NCBI GenBank assembly: GCA_003222675.1
Contig: QHWT01000054.1
Span: forward strand, 57,005-121,004
From: Acidobacteriota bacterium
Lineage (GTDB): Bacteria; Acidobacteriota; Vicinamibacteria; Vicinamibacterales; 2-12-FULL-66-21
DNA length: 64,000 bases
Direction of reading: 5' to 3'
Made by a program: the position numbers and the translations under genes
Notes under the pieces: model-generated
The model's database searches: none
What the model was told of the DNA's origin: nothing
What the model saw: only the letters and a program-made list of their open reading frames with translations
Shown: piece by piece, positions 49,346 to 57,379 of the stretch
How the letters are laid out: each line of letters starts with the position of its first letter
Position numbering within the stretch: the stretch's first letter is position 1

Positions 49346-52297
49346 TCAATATGGATACGTCGTATGCGATCGCAATGGTTGCTGGATACTGGCTATCCGA
49401 GTCGTGATTCCGAGCCGGTCCATCTTGAGGTACAGGCCGCGGCGGGTGAGGCCGAGCGAGCGGGCTGTCTGCGAAATGTTGCCCGACGCGCGTTGGAGCG
49501 CGCCCTCGATCATCTCGCGCTCGAGGCGTTCAACCGCTACGGCGAGCGTCACGCTACGAGCGCGTCCGCGTGAGCTCGGGGCGGCCGCATCGGCGCCGCC
49601 GAACACGGGAGAGAGAAGTTCGGGCGTAATCGTGCCCTCCGCCGGCGCCATGGCTACGGCGCGCTGGACCTCGTTGCGAAGCTGGCGGACGTTGCCGGGC
49701 CAGCTGAACGCGTCGAACAGATCGAGCGCCTCCGCGCTGAGGCGCACACCGGGCTTTCCGAGCCGTTCGGTGGCGTCGCGCAAAAACAACGTACTGAGGT
49801 GCGGAATTTCCTCGCGACGTTCGCGCAGGGGCGGCACGTGAATGCGGATGACGCTCAGCCGGTAGAACAGATCTTCGCGGAAGGTATTCTCGGCGACGCG
49901 CTGCTCGAGATCGGCATTGGTCGCGGCGACGACGCGCACGTCCACCCGGACGGGACGCGTCTCGCCGACCGGCAGAACTTCACCCTGCTCCAGGAATCGC
50001 AGCAGCTTCGGCTGCACGTCGAGCGGGAGGTCGCCGACTTCGTCGAGAAACAGCGTGCCGCCAACCGCCGTGCGCAGCACGCCGGGCTGATCGGCGAGCG
50101 CGCCGGTGAAGCTCCCACGCCGATGGCCGAACAACTGGCTGTCCGCGAGCTCGCGCGTAGCGCTCGTGCAGTTGTACGGAAGGAACATCGCTTCGCGGCG
50201 CGGCGATCCTGCATGGATCGCGCGGGCCACGAGGTCCTTGCCGGTGCCGCTTTCGCCGGTTATCAGCACCGTCAGGTCGTTGCCCTGCAGGCGCTGAATC
50301 TGATCCGTCACGCGCTGCATCGCGGCGCTCGCACACACGAAGCCGGGCAGCAGTGGTTCGAGCTGCCGCTCCATCGCCGCTGCGGAAGGTTCGAGCGGCC
50401 GTTCGCGCGCCGAGCACAATTCGAATCCCTGGCGGAGCACCGTGCACAGCGTGCGGAACCGCTGCAGCACCGGCAGGCCGAACGGACGCAGCCCGGAGGC
50501 AACCGCGAAGCGCGGCACCTCCACGTCGCGACCGATCGCTTCAATCAGGAGCGGAGCGCCGCTGCCCGGAGCGCTCCGCGTCGCGGCGGCCGCAATCGAT
50601 CGCGCCCCCTCGAGATCGCAGCCGGCGGCCGAGATGATCCGGATGTCGGCGCCGCCGGCGTGCGTGAAAATGATGGCGGCGTTCGCGTCGCACGCTTCGA
50701 GCAGCGCCGTCGTCCCTTCCTTGGCGAGGAGCGCCGGCGTGACGGCGGCATCGACGATCCGCCTGACCAGCGCGTCATCGCCATCCATCTGGACGCCAAC
50801 GAATCCGCCGGTGGCCACCGCCGGAATCGCCACGAGGGCCGCGCGCGCTTCCTCGAGGTCCGGCTTGGCATCGAGCGATTCGAAGATCGCTGTCGCATCG
50901 GCCAAATACCTCGTCGCGCGCGAACGAGCCCCCGCCGCACCGGCGAGCCGTCCGAGCTCGAGATAGCTCAGCGCGGCCTGATACCGTTCCCCCAGGAGGT
51001 CGAAGACGCTGACGCTCTGGCCCAAGTCGTGATAGGCCTCGGTCGATCGTCCACCGCGCGCGTGCACGCGTCCCCGCAGGCGCAGGAATTCTCCCCAGAT
51101 GCTGCTCATCCCGGAGGGCTGGAGGCGCGAGCCGACGAGCGTCAGCCGTTCTTCCGCAGCCTCCTGCTGACCGCTTGCGAGCAGCGCTTCGATGGCAATC
51201 AATTCCGCCTGCAGCGCATAGGCTGGAGGCGCGTCCTCGGCGTTCGCCGTGTCACTCGCGATCGACAGCGCTTTTGCGGGCTCTCCGCGCCGCAGCGCGA
51301 GGCGTGCCTCGAGCACGCACACGGACCACTGATACCACCGTGTCGCCTGCGCCCCCTGTTCGCCGTACGCCTCGCGCGACCGCTGGAGGCAGCGGCTCGC
51401 TTCCTCGTGATTGCCGCGAATCAGGTGAATCTGGGCGAGCGTGTCGAAGACCCCGCCGGTCGTTTCGCGCATGAATTGAAGCGGGCTGCGGACGTCGAGC
51501 GCGCGGTTGAGCGCCTGTTCAGCCCTCTTCAGATTGCCGAGGCGGACGGTGATCTGTCCGAGCGACGCGAGCGCGATGCCCAAACCGTGCGGCGTGCCGG
51601 ACTGTTCCTGCAGCTCCACGCTGCGTTCGGCGAGCGACAGCGCCTGGTCGTGACGGTGCTGCATCATCGCGACGTTGGCTTGATTACCGCACACGGTCGC
51701 GACCACGTCCCCCGCCTGAACCATGAGCGCGAGTCGCTCCGCATGACGCAGCGCCCCCATCGCCTCGTCGAGCCGGCCGTCCTGCGCCAGCGTCACGCCA
51801 GACAGCGAGTGGACAAGTGCGAGGTGACGCAGATCGCCGGCGGCATGGAGGGCGGACGCGGCCTGCGCGATGTGCTCGCGAACGATGGCGCTGTCGCCAA
51901 CCTGCCGGTAGCAGAGGCCGAGTTCGTAATGGGCGAGACCGATGGCACGGGAATCGTGCGCCCGCTCGGCCTGTTTCAGCGCGCGTGCAAGGAAGGCGAT
52001 GCCGCGTGAGGGCTCCCCGTGAGCAATCGCCAGCCTGCCGTGGATCCGCCAGAGTTCCGACAGCCGCGCAGGATGGATCCGCTCGCGCTCTTCGGGCGGC
52101 TGGCCAAGCGCATCGGTCGCCTGGCGAAGGTCGTCCTGGAGCAGCCACGCCTCGGCGAGGGAGCAGCGCAGTTGCAGCGATTCGTCGCGCGATGCGCCGG
52201 GCTGCCTTATGGCTCGGACGAGCAGGGTCGCGGCGTCCGCGCCTTGTCCGCGTTGGAGCGCCTCGGTCGCGTTGACGAACAGGTCCGCCGTGGGCAT
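49346..52297 (-). CDS. sigma-54-dependent activator with N-terminal TPR/helical repeats
   Basis: A 983-residue transcriptional activator. Residues 1-480 are helical tetratricopeptide-type repeats; 500-640 an uncertain sensor-like region. An AAA+ sigma-54 interaction domain follows (about 655-890) with Walker A GESGTGKD, Walker B GGTLFLDEVGDL, a GSFTGA loop (normally GAFTGA), and SWPGNVRQLRNEVQRAV. A Fis-type helix-turn-helix closes the protein (ASGNISQTARSLGLTRRGLYLKM). TPR-bearing activators are common in Acidobacteriota and may be controlled by a partner protein. Target promoters are not visible in the window. The start at 52297 is preceded by an inverted repeat. Confidence 0.88.
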   Translation of the reverse strand: MPTADLFVNATEALQRGQGADAATLLVRAIRQPGASRDESLQLRCSLAEAWLLQDDLRQATDALGQPPEERERIHPARLSELWRIHGRLAIAHGEPSRGIAFLARALKQAERAHDSRAIGLAHYELGLCYRQVGDSAIVREHIAQAASALHAAGDLRHLALVHSLSGVTLAQDGRLDEAMGALRHAERLALMVQAGDVVATVCGNQANVAMMQHRHDQALSLAERSVELQEQSGTPHGLGIALASLGQITVRLGNLKRAEQALNRALDVRSPLQFMRETTGGVFDTLAQIHLIRGNHEEASRCLQRSREAYGEQGAQATRWYQWSVCVLEARLALRRGEPAKALSIASDTANAEDAPPAYALQAELIAIEALLASGQQEAAEERLTLVGSRLQPSGMSSIWGEFLRLRGRVHARGGRSTEAYHDLGQSVSVFDLLGERYQAALSYLELGRLAGAAGARSRATRYLADATAIFESLDAKPDLEEARAALVAIPAVATGGFVGVQMDGDDALVRRIVDAAVTPALLAKEGTTALLEACDANAAIIFTHAGGADIRIISAAGCDLEGARSIAAAATRSAPGSGAPLLIEAIGRDVEVPRFAVASGLRPFGLPVLQRFRTLCTVLRQGFELCSARERPLEPSAAAMERQLEPLLPGFVCASAAMQRVTDQIQRLQGNDLTVLITGESGTGKDLVARAIHAGSPRREAMFLPYNCTSATRELADSQLFGHRRGSFTGALADQPGVLRTAVGGTLFLDEVGDLPLDVQPKLLRFLEQGEVLPVGETRPVRVDVRVVAATNADLEQRVAENTFREDLFYRLSVIRIHVPPLRERREEIPHLSTLFLRDATERLGKPGVRLSAEALDLFDAFSWPGNVRQLRNEVQRAVAMAPAEGTITPELLSPVFGGADAAAPSSRGRARSVTLAVAVERLEREMIEGALQRASGNISQTARSLGLTRRGLYLKMDRLGITTRIASIQQPLRSHTTYPY

Positions 52298-52299
52298 GC

Positions 52300-52330
52300 G
52301 CGGCAGTATAGCTGGTATACAGTCTGCCGC
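52300..52330. promoter_or_regulatory. inverted repeat at the start of the sigma-54 activator gene
   Basis: GCGGCAG (52300-52306) and CTGCCGC (52324-52330) are complementary arms around 17 bases that include GTATAC. The right arm begins three bases upstream of the start codon on the minus strand. It may be a repressor or self-binding site, or form a hairpin that hides the translation start. Confidence 0.4.
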
Positions 52331-52444
52331 ATAGAGGCTTTCCAGACTGGCTAGCGCTTACTGCCAAGATTCAGGGGCGGCTCGTGACGGAAGCCCGGTG
52401 CCGGTTTAGGTTGAGCCACCGTGAGCCTTGAGCCGTCCCAAGCG

Positions 52445-53359
52445 CTAAGTCCGCAGGCGCTTCGCTCGCGGATCACCGGCGAAACAGTAGGTCAGCAGCT
52501 TGTAGACCAACTTTGCGCACAGAAACGACGGGGCGACCATGCCGGGAATGGGGCTCAACTCGACGATATCGGCCCCGACGATCGTGCGACGCTCGGCTGT
52601 CGCACGAAGCAGCGCAGTGATTTCCGGCCAGGAGAGCCCACCTGGTTCCGGTGTGCCGGTCGCCGGCATGATTGCCGGATCCATCCCGTCCACGTCGATG
52701 GTGACGTAGACGGTGTCACCAAGCGTCTCCACGACGGCCTCCATCCACTTCGGATCGCGTCGCATCGAGTAGTCGTAGAAGACCTGGGAACCGAGGCGCG
52801 GCAGCGCCTCTGCTTCTTCTGTCGAAAGGCTGCGGATCCCCACCTGCGTGATCGATGCGAATTCGAGGCACCGCCGCATTGCGCACGCGTGGTTGTGGAT
52901 CGTGCCCATGTAGGCGTCGCGCATATCGGCGTGCGCGTCGATCTGGAGGACAGACAGCTTGGCGTACCGACGTGCGGTCGCGGATACGAGCGGCGGCGTG
53001 ATCGAGTGCTCGCCCCCGAGCGCCACGAGGAACTTGCCGCGCCCGATCACTTCGTATGCGACGCGTTCGATCTCGTCGACGAGCGGCTGCATCTCGCCGA
53101 ACGGCAGTTCCATTTCCGGCAGCGTGAAGATGCCGACGCCGTGCACGTCCGCCTCCATCTCTTCGTCCCACAATTCCATGTGCGAGGAAGCCTGGAGGAT
53201 CTCGTGCGGGCCGTTGCGGGTGCCACCGACGTATGACGTGGTGCGATCGACGGGAATGGGCAGGACCACGGCTTTCGATTCATCGAACGAACGCCGATGG
53301 GGCAGCATGCCGCCGAACACCAGCGGCGCGCCATGGTCGTACTGAAACGGAAACTCCAT
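52445..53359 (-). CDS. speB: agmatinase-type ureohydrolase
   Basis: A 304-residue enzyme of the arginase/agmatinase family. Metal ligands are all present: GGEHSI (His118), DAHAD (Asp141, His143, Asp145) and IDVDGMDP (Asp222, Asp224), with Glu238 near the end (TGTPEPGGLSW). Family members hydrolyse agmatine to putrescine and urea, or a related guanidino substrate. It shares a TAATG junction with the DHS-like gene (stop overlaps start by one base), so both are translated together. The partner suggests polyamine synthesis. Confidence 0.88.
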   Translation of the reverse strand: MEFPFQYDHGAPLVFGGMLPHRRSFDESKAVVLPIPVDRTTSYVGGTRNGPHEILQASSHMELWDEEMEADVHGVGIFTLPEMELPFGEMQPLVDEIERVAYEVIGRGKFLVALGGEHSITPPLVSATARRYAKLSVLQIDAHADMRDAYMGTIHNHACAMRRCLEFASITQVGIRSLSTEEAEALPRLGSQVFYDYSMRRDPKWMEAVVETLGDTVYVTIDVDGMDPAIMPATGTPEPGGLSWPEITALLRATAERRTIVGADIVELSPIPGMVAPSFLCAKLVYKLLTYCFAGDPRAKRLRT

Positions 53360-54432
53360 TACGTGCGTGCCTCGAAGCGCGCCTCGGGAAACGGGCGGCC
53401 GTCGACCGCCATAATCGGGCCGGAAAGATCGAAGCGCAGAAGTTTCCGGGTGGCGAGCGTCTCGCGCGCGCTGGTGGCCAGCGCGGTTACGAGCAGGGGG
53501 AGGGCCACGGTCGCGTCGGCGTGCACCGTCACTTGTTCCGCGTCCGTCGCGAGTTTGCCCCAGCTCTGCGCCTCTTCGAGACTCGAGCCGGACGCGCCGC
53601 CGAAATGCGGAACGTCGGTGACGATCTGCAGGGCATAACGATGGCCGCCGACGCGGTCGTCGTAGAACTCCGCCTGCACGCTCGCCTGGTTGATGAAGTT
53701 CTTGGGTGTGCCGCCGCCGAGCACGATCGACGCCGTGCGCGGCCGCCGGATGACGAGATTCGCCGACTCGATGACGTCGCCGACGACGTCGATCAGGCCG
53801 GCGCTCGCGTCGCGATGCCGCGCCTGCGAGACACCCATGCCAATCGACGAGTCCGCGATCGCCGGGCAGAAGATCGGGATGCCGGCACGATACGCCGCCG
53901 TGAGGATCCCTTCCTGCTGCGTCTCCTTCCAGAGATACTCACCGAGCCGGTAGAGAAATTCGCGCGACGTGTACGGCCGGCGCTCGAGCGTCAGCACGAA
54001 CGCGGCGATCCACTCGTCGTTATCGACGAACTCGTCCTCCTTGGCATACGTGTCGTACACGCGATCGATGTGCTCCGCCTGCAGCGCCGCATCGTCTTCG
54101 CGCGGAGAGCCGATGTAGTGGCGGCGACCGCGCGCCTCGTGGAGATCGTGGTACAGATTGGCGCCGGTCGAAACGAGGCAGTCGATGTAGCGGTGCTCGA
54201 TCAAGTACGCGACGACCATCCGCAGTCCACCGGCGCTGAGCGCGCCCGCCATACCCAGGAAGATCGTGCAGTCGTCGCCGAGCATCTTCTCCCAGATGCG
54301 GCGCGCGGTCGCGAGGTTGCGCCCCTGAAACGAAATGCGCTCCATGCGCGCCAGCACCTCGTCTGCCGCCAGTCCGGGCTGGATGGTGAACGGTTCAACC
54401 GCCGCGCGAAGAAAACGTGATTTCGTTTTCAT
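53359..54432 (-). CDS. deoxyhypusine synthase-like enzyme (bacterial)
   Basis: A 357-residue protein of the DHS family: RRIWEKMLGDDCTIFLGMAG, CLVSTGANLYHDLHEARGRR, SSIGMGVSQARH, VLGGGTPKNFINQASVQAEF and EEAQSWGKLATDAEQVTVHA. The lysine that forms the imine intermediate in DHS is present in GGGTPKNF (Lys244). Bacteria lack eIF5A, so these homologues are thought to make homospermidine or related polyamines from NAD-dependent aminobutyl transfer. The adjacent agmatinase supports this. TAGAAT at 54443-54448 on the minus strand is a plausible -10 before the ATG. Confidence 0.88.
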   Translation of the reverse strand: MKTKSRFLRAAVEPFTIQPGLAADEVLARMERISFQGRNLATARRIWEKMLGDDCTIFLGMAGALSAGGLRMVVAYLIEHRYIDCLVSTGANLYHDLHEARGRRHYIGSPREDDAALQAEHIDRVYDTYAKEDEFVDNDEWIAAFVLTLERRPYTSREFLYRLGEYLWKETQQEGILTAAYRAGIPIFCPAIADSSIGMGVSQARHRDASAGLIDVVGDVIESANLVIRRPRTASIVLGGGTPKNFINQASVQAEFYDDRVGGHRYALQIVTDVPHFGGASGSSLEEAQSWGKLATDAEQVTVHADATVALPLLVTALATSARETLATRKLLRFDLSGPIMAVDGRPFPEARFEART

Positions 54433-54436
54433 GCCG

Positions 54437-54486
54437 TGCTCATTCTAGTTCAGCATCGAGCATTGAACGTTTGAGCATTGAACATT
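54437..54486. repeat. GAGCATTGAAC word-like repeat
   Basis: Between the peptidase stop and the DHS-like start, CAGCATCGAGCATTGAACGT and TTGAGCATTGAACATTG show three near copies of CATTGAAC/CATCGAG with about ten-base spacing. Confidence 0.6.
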
Positions 54487-54487
54487 G

Positions 54488-57379
54488 CTAGAACGCGCGG
54501 CCGATGCGGCCGAAGAACGCGGCGCGTGAGCGATCCCCGATCACATCGTGCGTCCACGCGGCGCCGCCGGCGAGGGTCACGGGGAGATAGTGACCGAGCA
54601 CGATGTCGAGCGAGAGCTCGCCGCCGATCGAGGTGCGAAGATCTGAGAGGCGAAACGTACGGTTCCACGCGTCGCCCGCGTCGACAAAGCCGGCGCCGTG
54701 AATGGCGCGAAAGAACATCGGCCAGTTGCCGATGCCGCGCTGGGGGCGCGCCAGCGGCACCCGCACGTCGATATTCGCGACCGTCGCGCGAGAACCGACC
54801 AGATCGTCAGCAGCGAAGCCGCGCAGCAGGCCGATCGTGTCCCGGCCGAAATCGAATGCCGCGACCGCCGGACCGGGACCGCCGGCGGCGAACCGGCGCC
54901 GCATACGCGGGTCGCCCCACGCACTCGCAAAGGCGACGCGGCCTGCCACGACGACGTGCCCGCTCGTCACGCGCTGAAAGCCCCGCAGGTCGACGATCGT
55001 CGCGCCGCCGTCGGCGTCCGATCCGAACGCCGCGCGGGTCATCTCTGCGGCCGTTTCGATCCGAACACCTTCCTCGGCACTGATCGAATAGCCGTAGGCG
55101 CGGCGGCTGTCGTGGATCCATCCGCCACGAAACGATCGACGTCGCTGTTCCGACGGTAGCGTGCACGGCTCGTCACAATGGAACGTGTCGTTATCAGCCT
55201 CGAACGCGCCAAGCCACGTTTCGGTCCAGCGGATATGCCGAGACGCCAGCAGCGCGCCCGCCGTCATCTCGCGCGATCGCGCCAGACCACCGCGGAAAGG
55301 ATCCGTGTCATCCGAGTAGCTCGCGAACAGCGTCGGGGCCCATCGATCGTACGCGTACGCCGCGTGCCAGTCCGGGCGCGCGCGGTTCGCCCACGCGGCA
55401 TCGACTCCGTATGCATGACGGCCGAGCACATCGCTCATCGCAGTGCCGGCGCCCACGAGCAGCTCGTCGCTGTCGGTGTCGACGATTGGCGTCCAATAGG
55501 TCGGGACGAGCGTGCGCCAGGGACGGTAAGGCCTATCTTCCGCCTGAAGGCGGAAGCCACCAGATTGTGTTCCCGTGCCGTCCGGCTCTTTGGGATTTCC
55601 CGTGGCTTCCGCCGCTCTCCGATTTCCCGTGGCTTCCGCCTTCAGGCGGAAGTCAGGATCCGGAGTGAGAACCGCTCGATCAAACGGCACCGAGAACAGA
55701 TCGTATCCGTCCGGCGTGTAACCGACATAGAACAGCGACCGTCCGTCGGGCGAAAGCTCGGGCTGCTGCGCGCCGCCGGCGGTGTCCGTCACGCGCGACA
55801 CCACGCCGCTGGCCACGTCAACTGCGAACACGTCGAACGGCTGATCCCCGACATCGGCGGAAAAAAGTACCATCGCGCCGTCCGCGCTCCACGAAGGCGT
55901 CACAAGGCGCGCGTGGCGGCGAGTCACCAGCACGCGCGTTTCGGCGGATGCGACGTCGATGACGACGAGCTCGAACCCGGTCCGGCGGATCCGTCGCTCG
56001 GCGACGAGATGCCGTCCGTCAGGAGACCATCGGGGCCGTGAATAGTCGGACCCCTCGTCGGACACGAGAACGCGCGGAGCGGATACACGCGGCGGATCGA
56101 AGTCGCTGATCGCGATCGCACGCCGGTCCCTCATCTGTATGCTGCAGGCGAGCCGTCGGCCGTCCGCTGACAAATCCGGATCGCCGGCACGCGTCTGGTG
56201 GGTGAGCCGGTGCACGGTGCCGCCCGCCATTTTTACCGCGTAGAGATCCGAAAGCAGCCCCACCGAGCGCACGCGCTCGAGTTGATCGAACACGATCCAG
56301 CCGCCGCCGACCGTCGTGGTATTGCCGAGGACCCGCCAGGCGAGTCGCACGGGCGTGCCGTTCGACGCGAGGCGCATCAACGCCGGGAAGCCATCCGCAT
56401 TGGAGATCGAGTAATAGAGCGCGCCGTCGGCGGCGACGCGGAGTGCGCCAACGCTAAACCCGTAATGCGTGAGCCGTCTGGCCGCCAGATCCGTCGCGTG
56501 CGCCGCCCGAGCGTCACTCTCGCGAGCCTCGCGGAACTCCTTCCACAGCGTCCCCACGGATTCCCCGAACACGCGGCGGAACGCGCCCGTTCCGAAGTAG
56601 GGAACACGGCCGGACGTGGCGTCGGCCAGCGTGGTGAGCTTCTCGGCGCCGAAGCGATCGGCCAGATATTGATGGAAGTACCCGCCGTAGGCGTACGGCG
56701 CGTTGCCGGAGGGCCATCGATCGAGACCGCCGGCGGCGCGATCCATCGGCTCGAATCGATGGTGTGCGGCCGCGACGTCGACGATCGCGCGAAAATCTCC
56801 CGCGGGAATCCGCCCCTCGCCCGTCATGCGGCTCTCCTCGAACGTCGCAATCCCCTCAATCTGCCAGATCGGAAGAAAGGCGTTCGGAAAGACAATGGGA
56901 ACGCGGCCGAACACACGTCGGAAGCCTTCAATCCACCCGCGCGTCCGATCGAGGTGCAGGATGTGCGTGTACTCGTGCGTGAAGACCAGCTCGAGCCAGT
57001 CAATGGTGTTGCCGATCAGCGTTTCGCCGGCGGGTGGCACCGCGGTGATCTCGATCGCATCATACGGAAACGGCGTCGCCGAGCCGTTCGAGAGATCCGT
57101 CTGATCGACGAGGATCACCTGCACGCGGCCAGCTGGGACGCCAAACACCGGCGCAAATCGCGACCGCACCTGTTCGGCGATCGTCGCCAGGCGCCGCGCC
57201 AGCTGCTGTTCACCCTGGTGAGCGTAAATGTCGAAGTGCGGCGTGCTGAGCGTTCGGAACCGGAGCCGCCAGTCGTAGCGCGTGTTCGCGTCCGCGTGAG
57301 CTGCGGCGGCAATCAGCAGCGCTGCGAGGATCGCCGCCCGGTCAATGAGCCGGTGACGAGGGCGCCTGGCGATAGACAT
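54488..57379 (-). CDS. secreted MA-type metallopeptidase with TolB-like propeller and C-terminal barrel
   Basis: A 963-residue exported protein. A signal peptide (AAILAALLIAAAAHADA) is followed by a gluzincin-type peptidase domain: HEYTH at 135-139 and the helix WQIEGIA with Glu175 as third ligand. A TolB-like beta-propeller (about 290-560) has PDLSADGRRLACS, SRPRWSPDGRHLVAE and QPELSPDGRSLFY blades. A C-terminal outer-membrane barrel of about 330 residues ends FGRIGRAF. Between propeller and barrel sits a palindromic-repeat-encoded insert (residues about 573-615). The ATG at 57379 overlaps the next gene by 38 bases and has no clear ribosome site. Peptidase activity on periplasmic or surface substrates is inferred. 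Confidence 0.8.
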   Translation of the reverse strand: MSIARRPRHRLIDRAAILAALLIAAAAHADANTRYDWRLRFRTLSTPHFDIYAHQGEQQLARRLATIAEQVRSRFAPVFGVPAGRVQVILVDQTDLSNGSATPFPYDAIEITAVPPAGETLIGNTIDWLELVFTHEYTHILHLDRTRGWIEGFRRVFGRVPIVFPNAFLPIWQIEGIATFEESRMTGEGRIPAGDFRAIVDVAAAHHRFEPMDRAAGGLDRWPSGNAPYAYGGYFHQYLADRFGAEKLTTLADATSGRVPYFGTGAFRRVFGESVGTLWKEFREARESDARAAHATDLAARRLTHYGFSVGALRVAADGALYYSISNADGFPALMRLASNGTPVRLAWRVLGNTTTVGGGWIVFDQLERVRSVGLLSDLYAVKMAGGTVHRLTHQTRAGDPDLSADGRRLACSIQMRDRRAIAISDFDPPRVSAPRVLVSDEGSDYSRPRWSPDGRHLVAERRIRRTGFELVVIDVASAETRVLVTRRHARLVTPSWSADGAMVLFSADVGDQPFDVFAVDVASGVVSRVTDTAGGAQQPELSPDGRSLFYVGYTPDGYDLFSVPFDRAVLTPDPDFRLKAEATGNRRAAEATGNPKEPDGTGTQSGGFRLQAEDRPYRPWRTLVPTYWTPIVDTDSDELLVGAGTAMSDVLGRHAYGVDAAWANRARPDWHAAYAYDRWAPTLFASYSDDTDPFRGGLARSREMTAGALLASRHIRWTETWLGAFEADNDTFHCDEPCTLPSEQRRRSFRGGWIHDSRRAYGYSISAEEGVRIETAAEMTRAAFGSDADGGATIVDLRGFQRVTSGHVVVAGRVAFASAWGDPRMRRRFAAGGPGPAVAAFDFGRDTIGLLRGFAADDLVGSRATVANIDVRVPLARPQRGIGNWPMFFRAIHGAGFVDAGDAWNRTFRLSDLRTSIGGELSLDIVLGHYLPVTLAGGAAWTHDVIGDRSRAAFFGRIGRAF
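55534..55660. repeat. palindromic repeat element inserted in frame within the peptidase gene
   Basis: Two palindromes, CTTCCGCCTGAAGGCGGAAG (55537-55556) and CTTCCGCCTTCAGGCGGAAG (55633-55652), bracket a block holding a 20-base direct repeat (GATTTCCCGTGGCTTCCGCC at 55594-55613 and 55621-55640, period 27). On the minus strand it encodes FRLKAEATGN, AEATGN and FRLQAE in frame with the host gene. Confidence 0.75.

Noticed and set aside
49799-52009. 736-residue open frame opposite the sigma-54 activator gene
   Set aside because: It is a codon-bias shadow: no family resemblance, Arg/Ala/Gly-rich composition, and it overlaps a clear gene on the other strand along its whole length.
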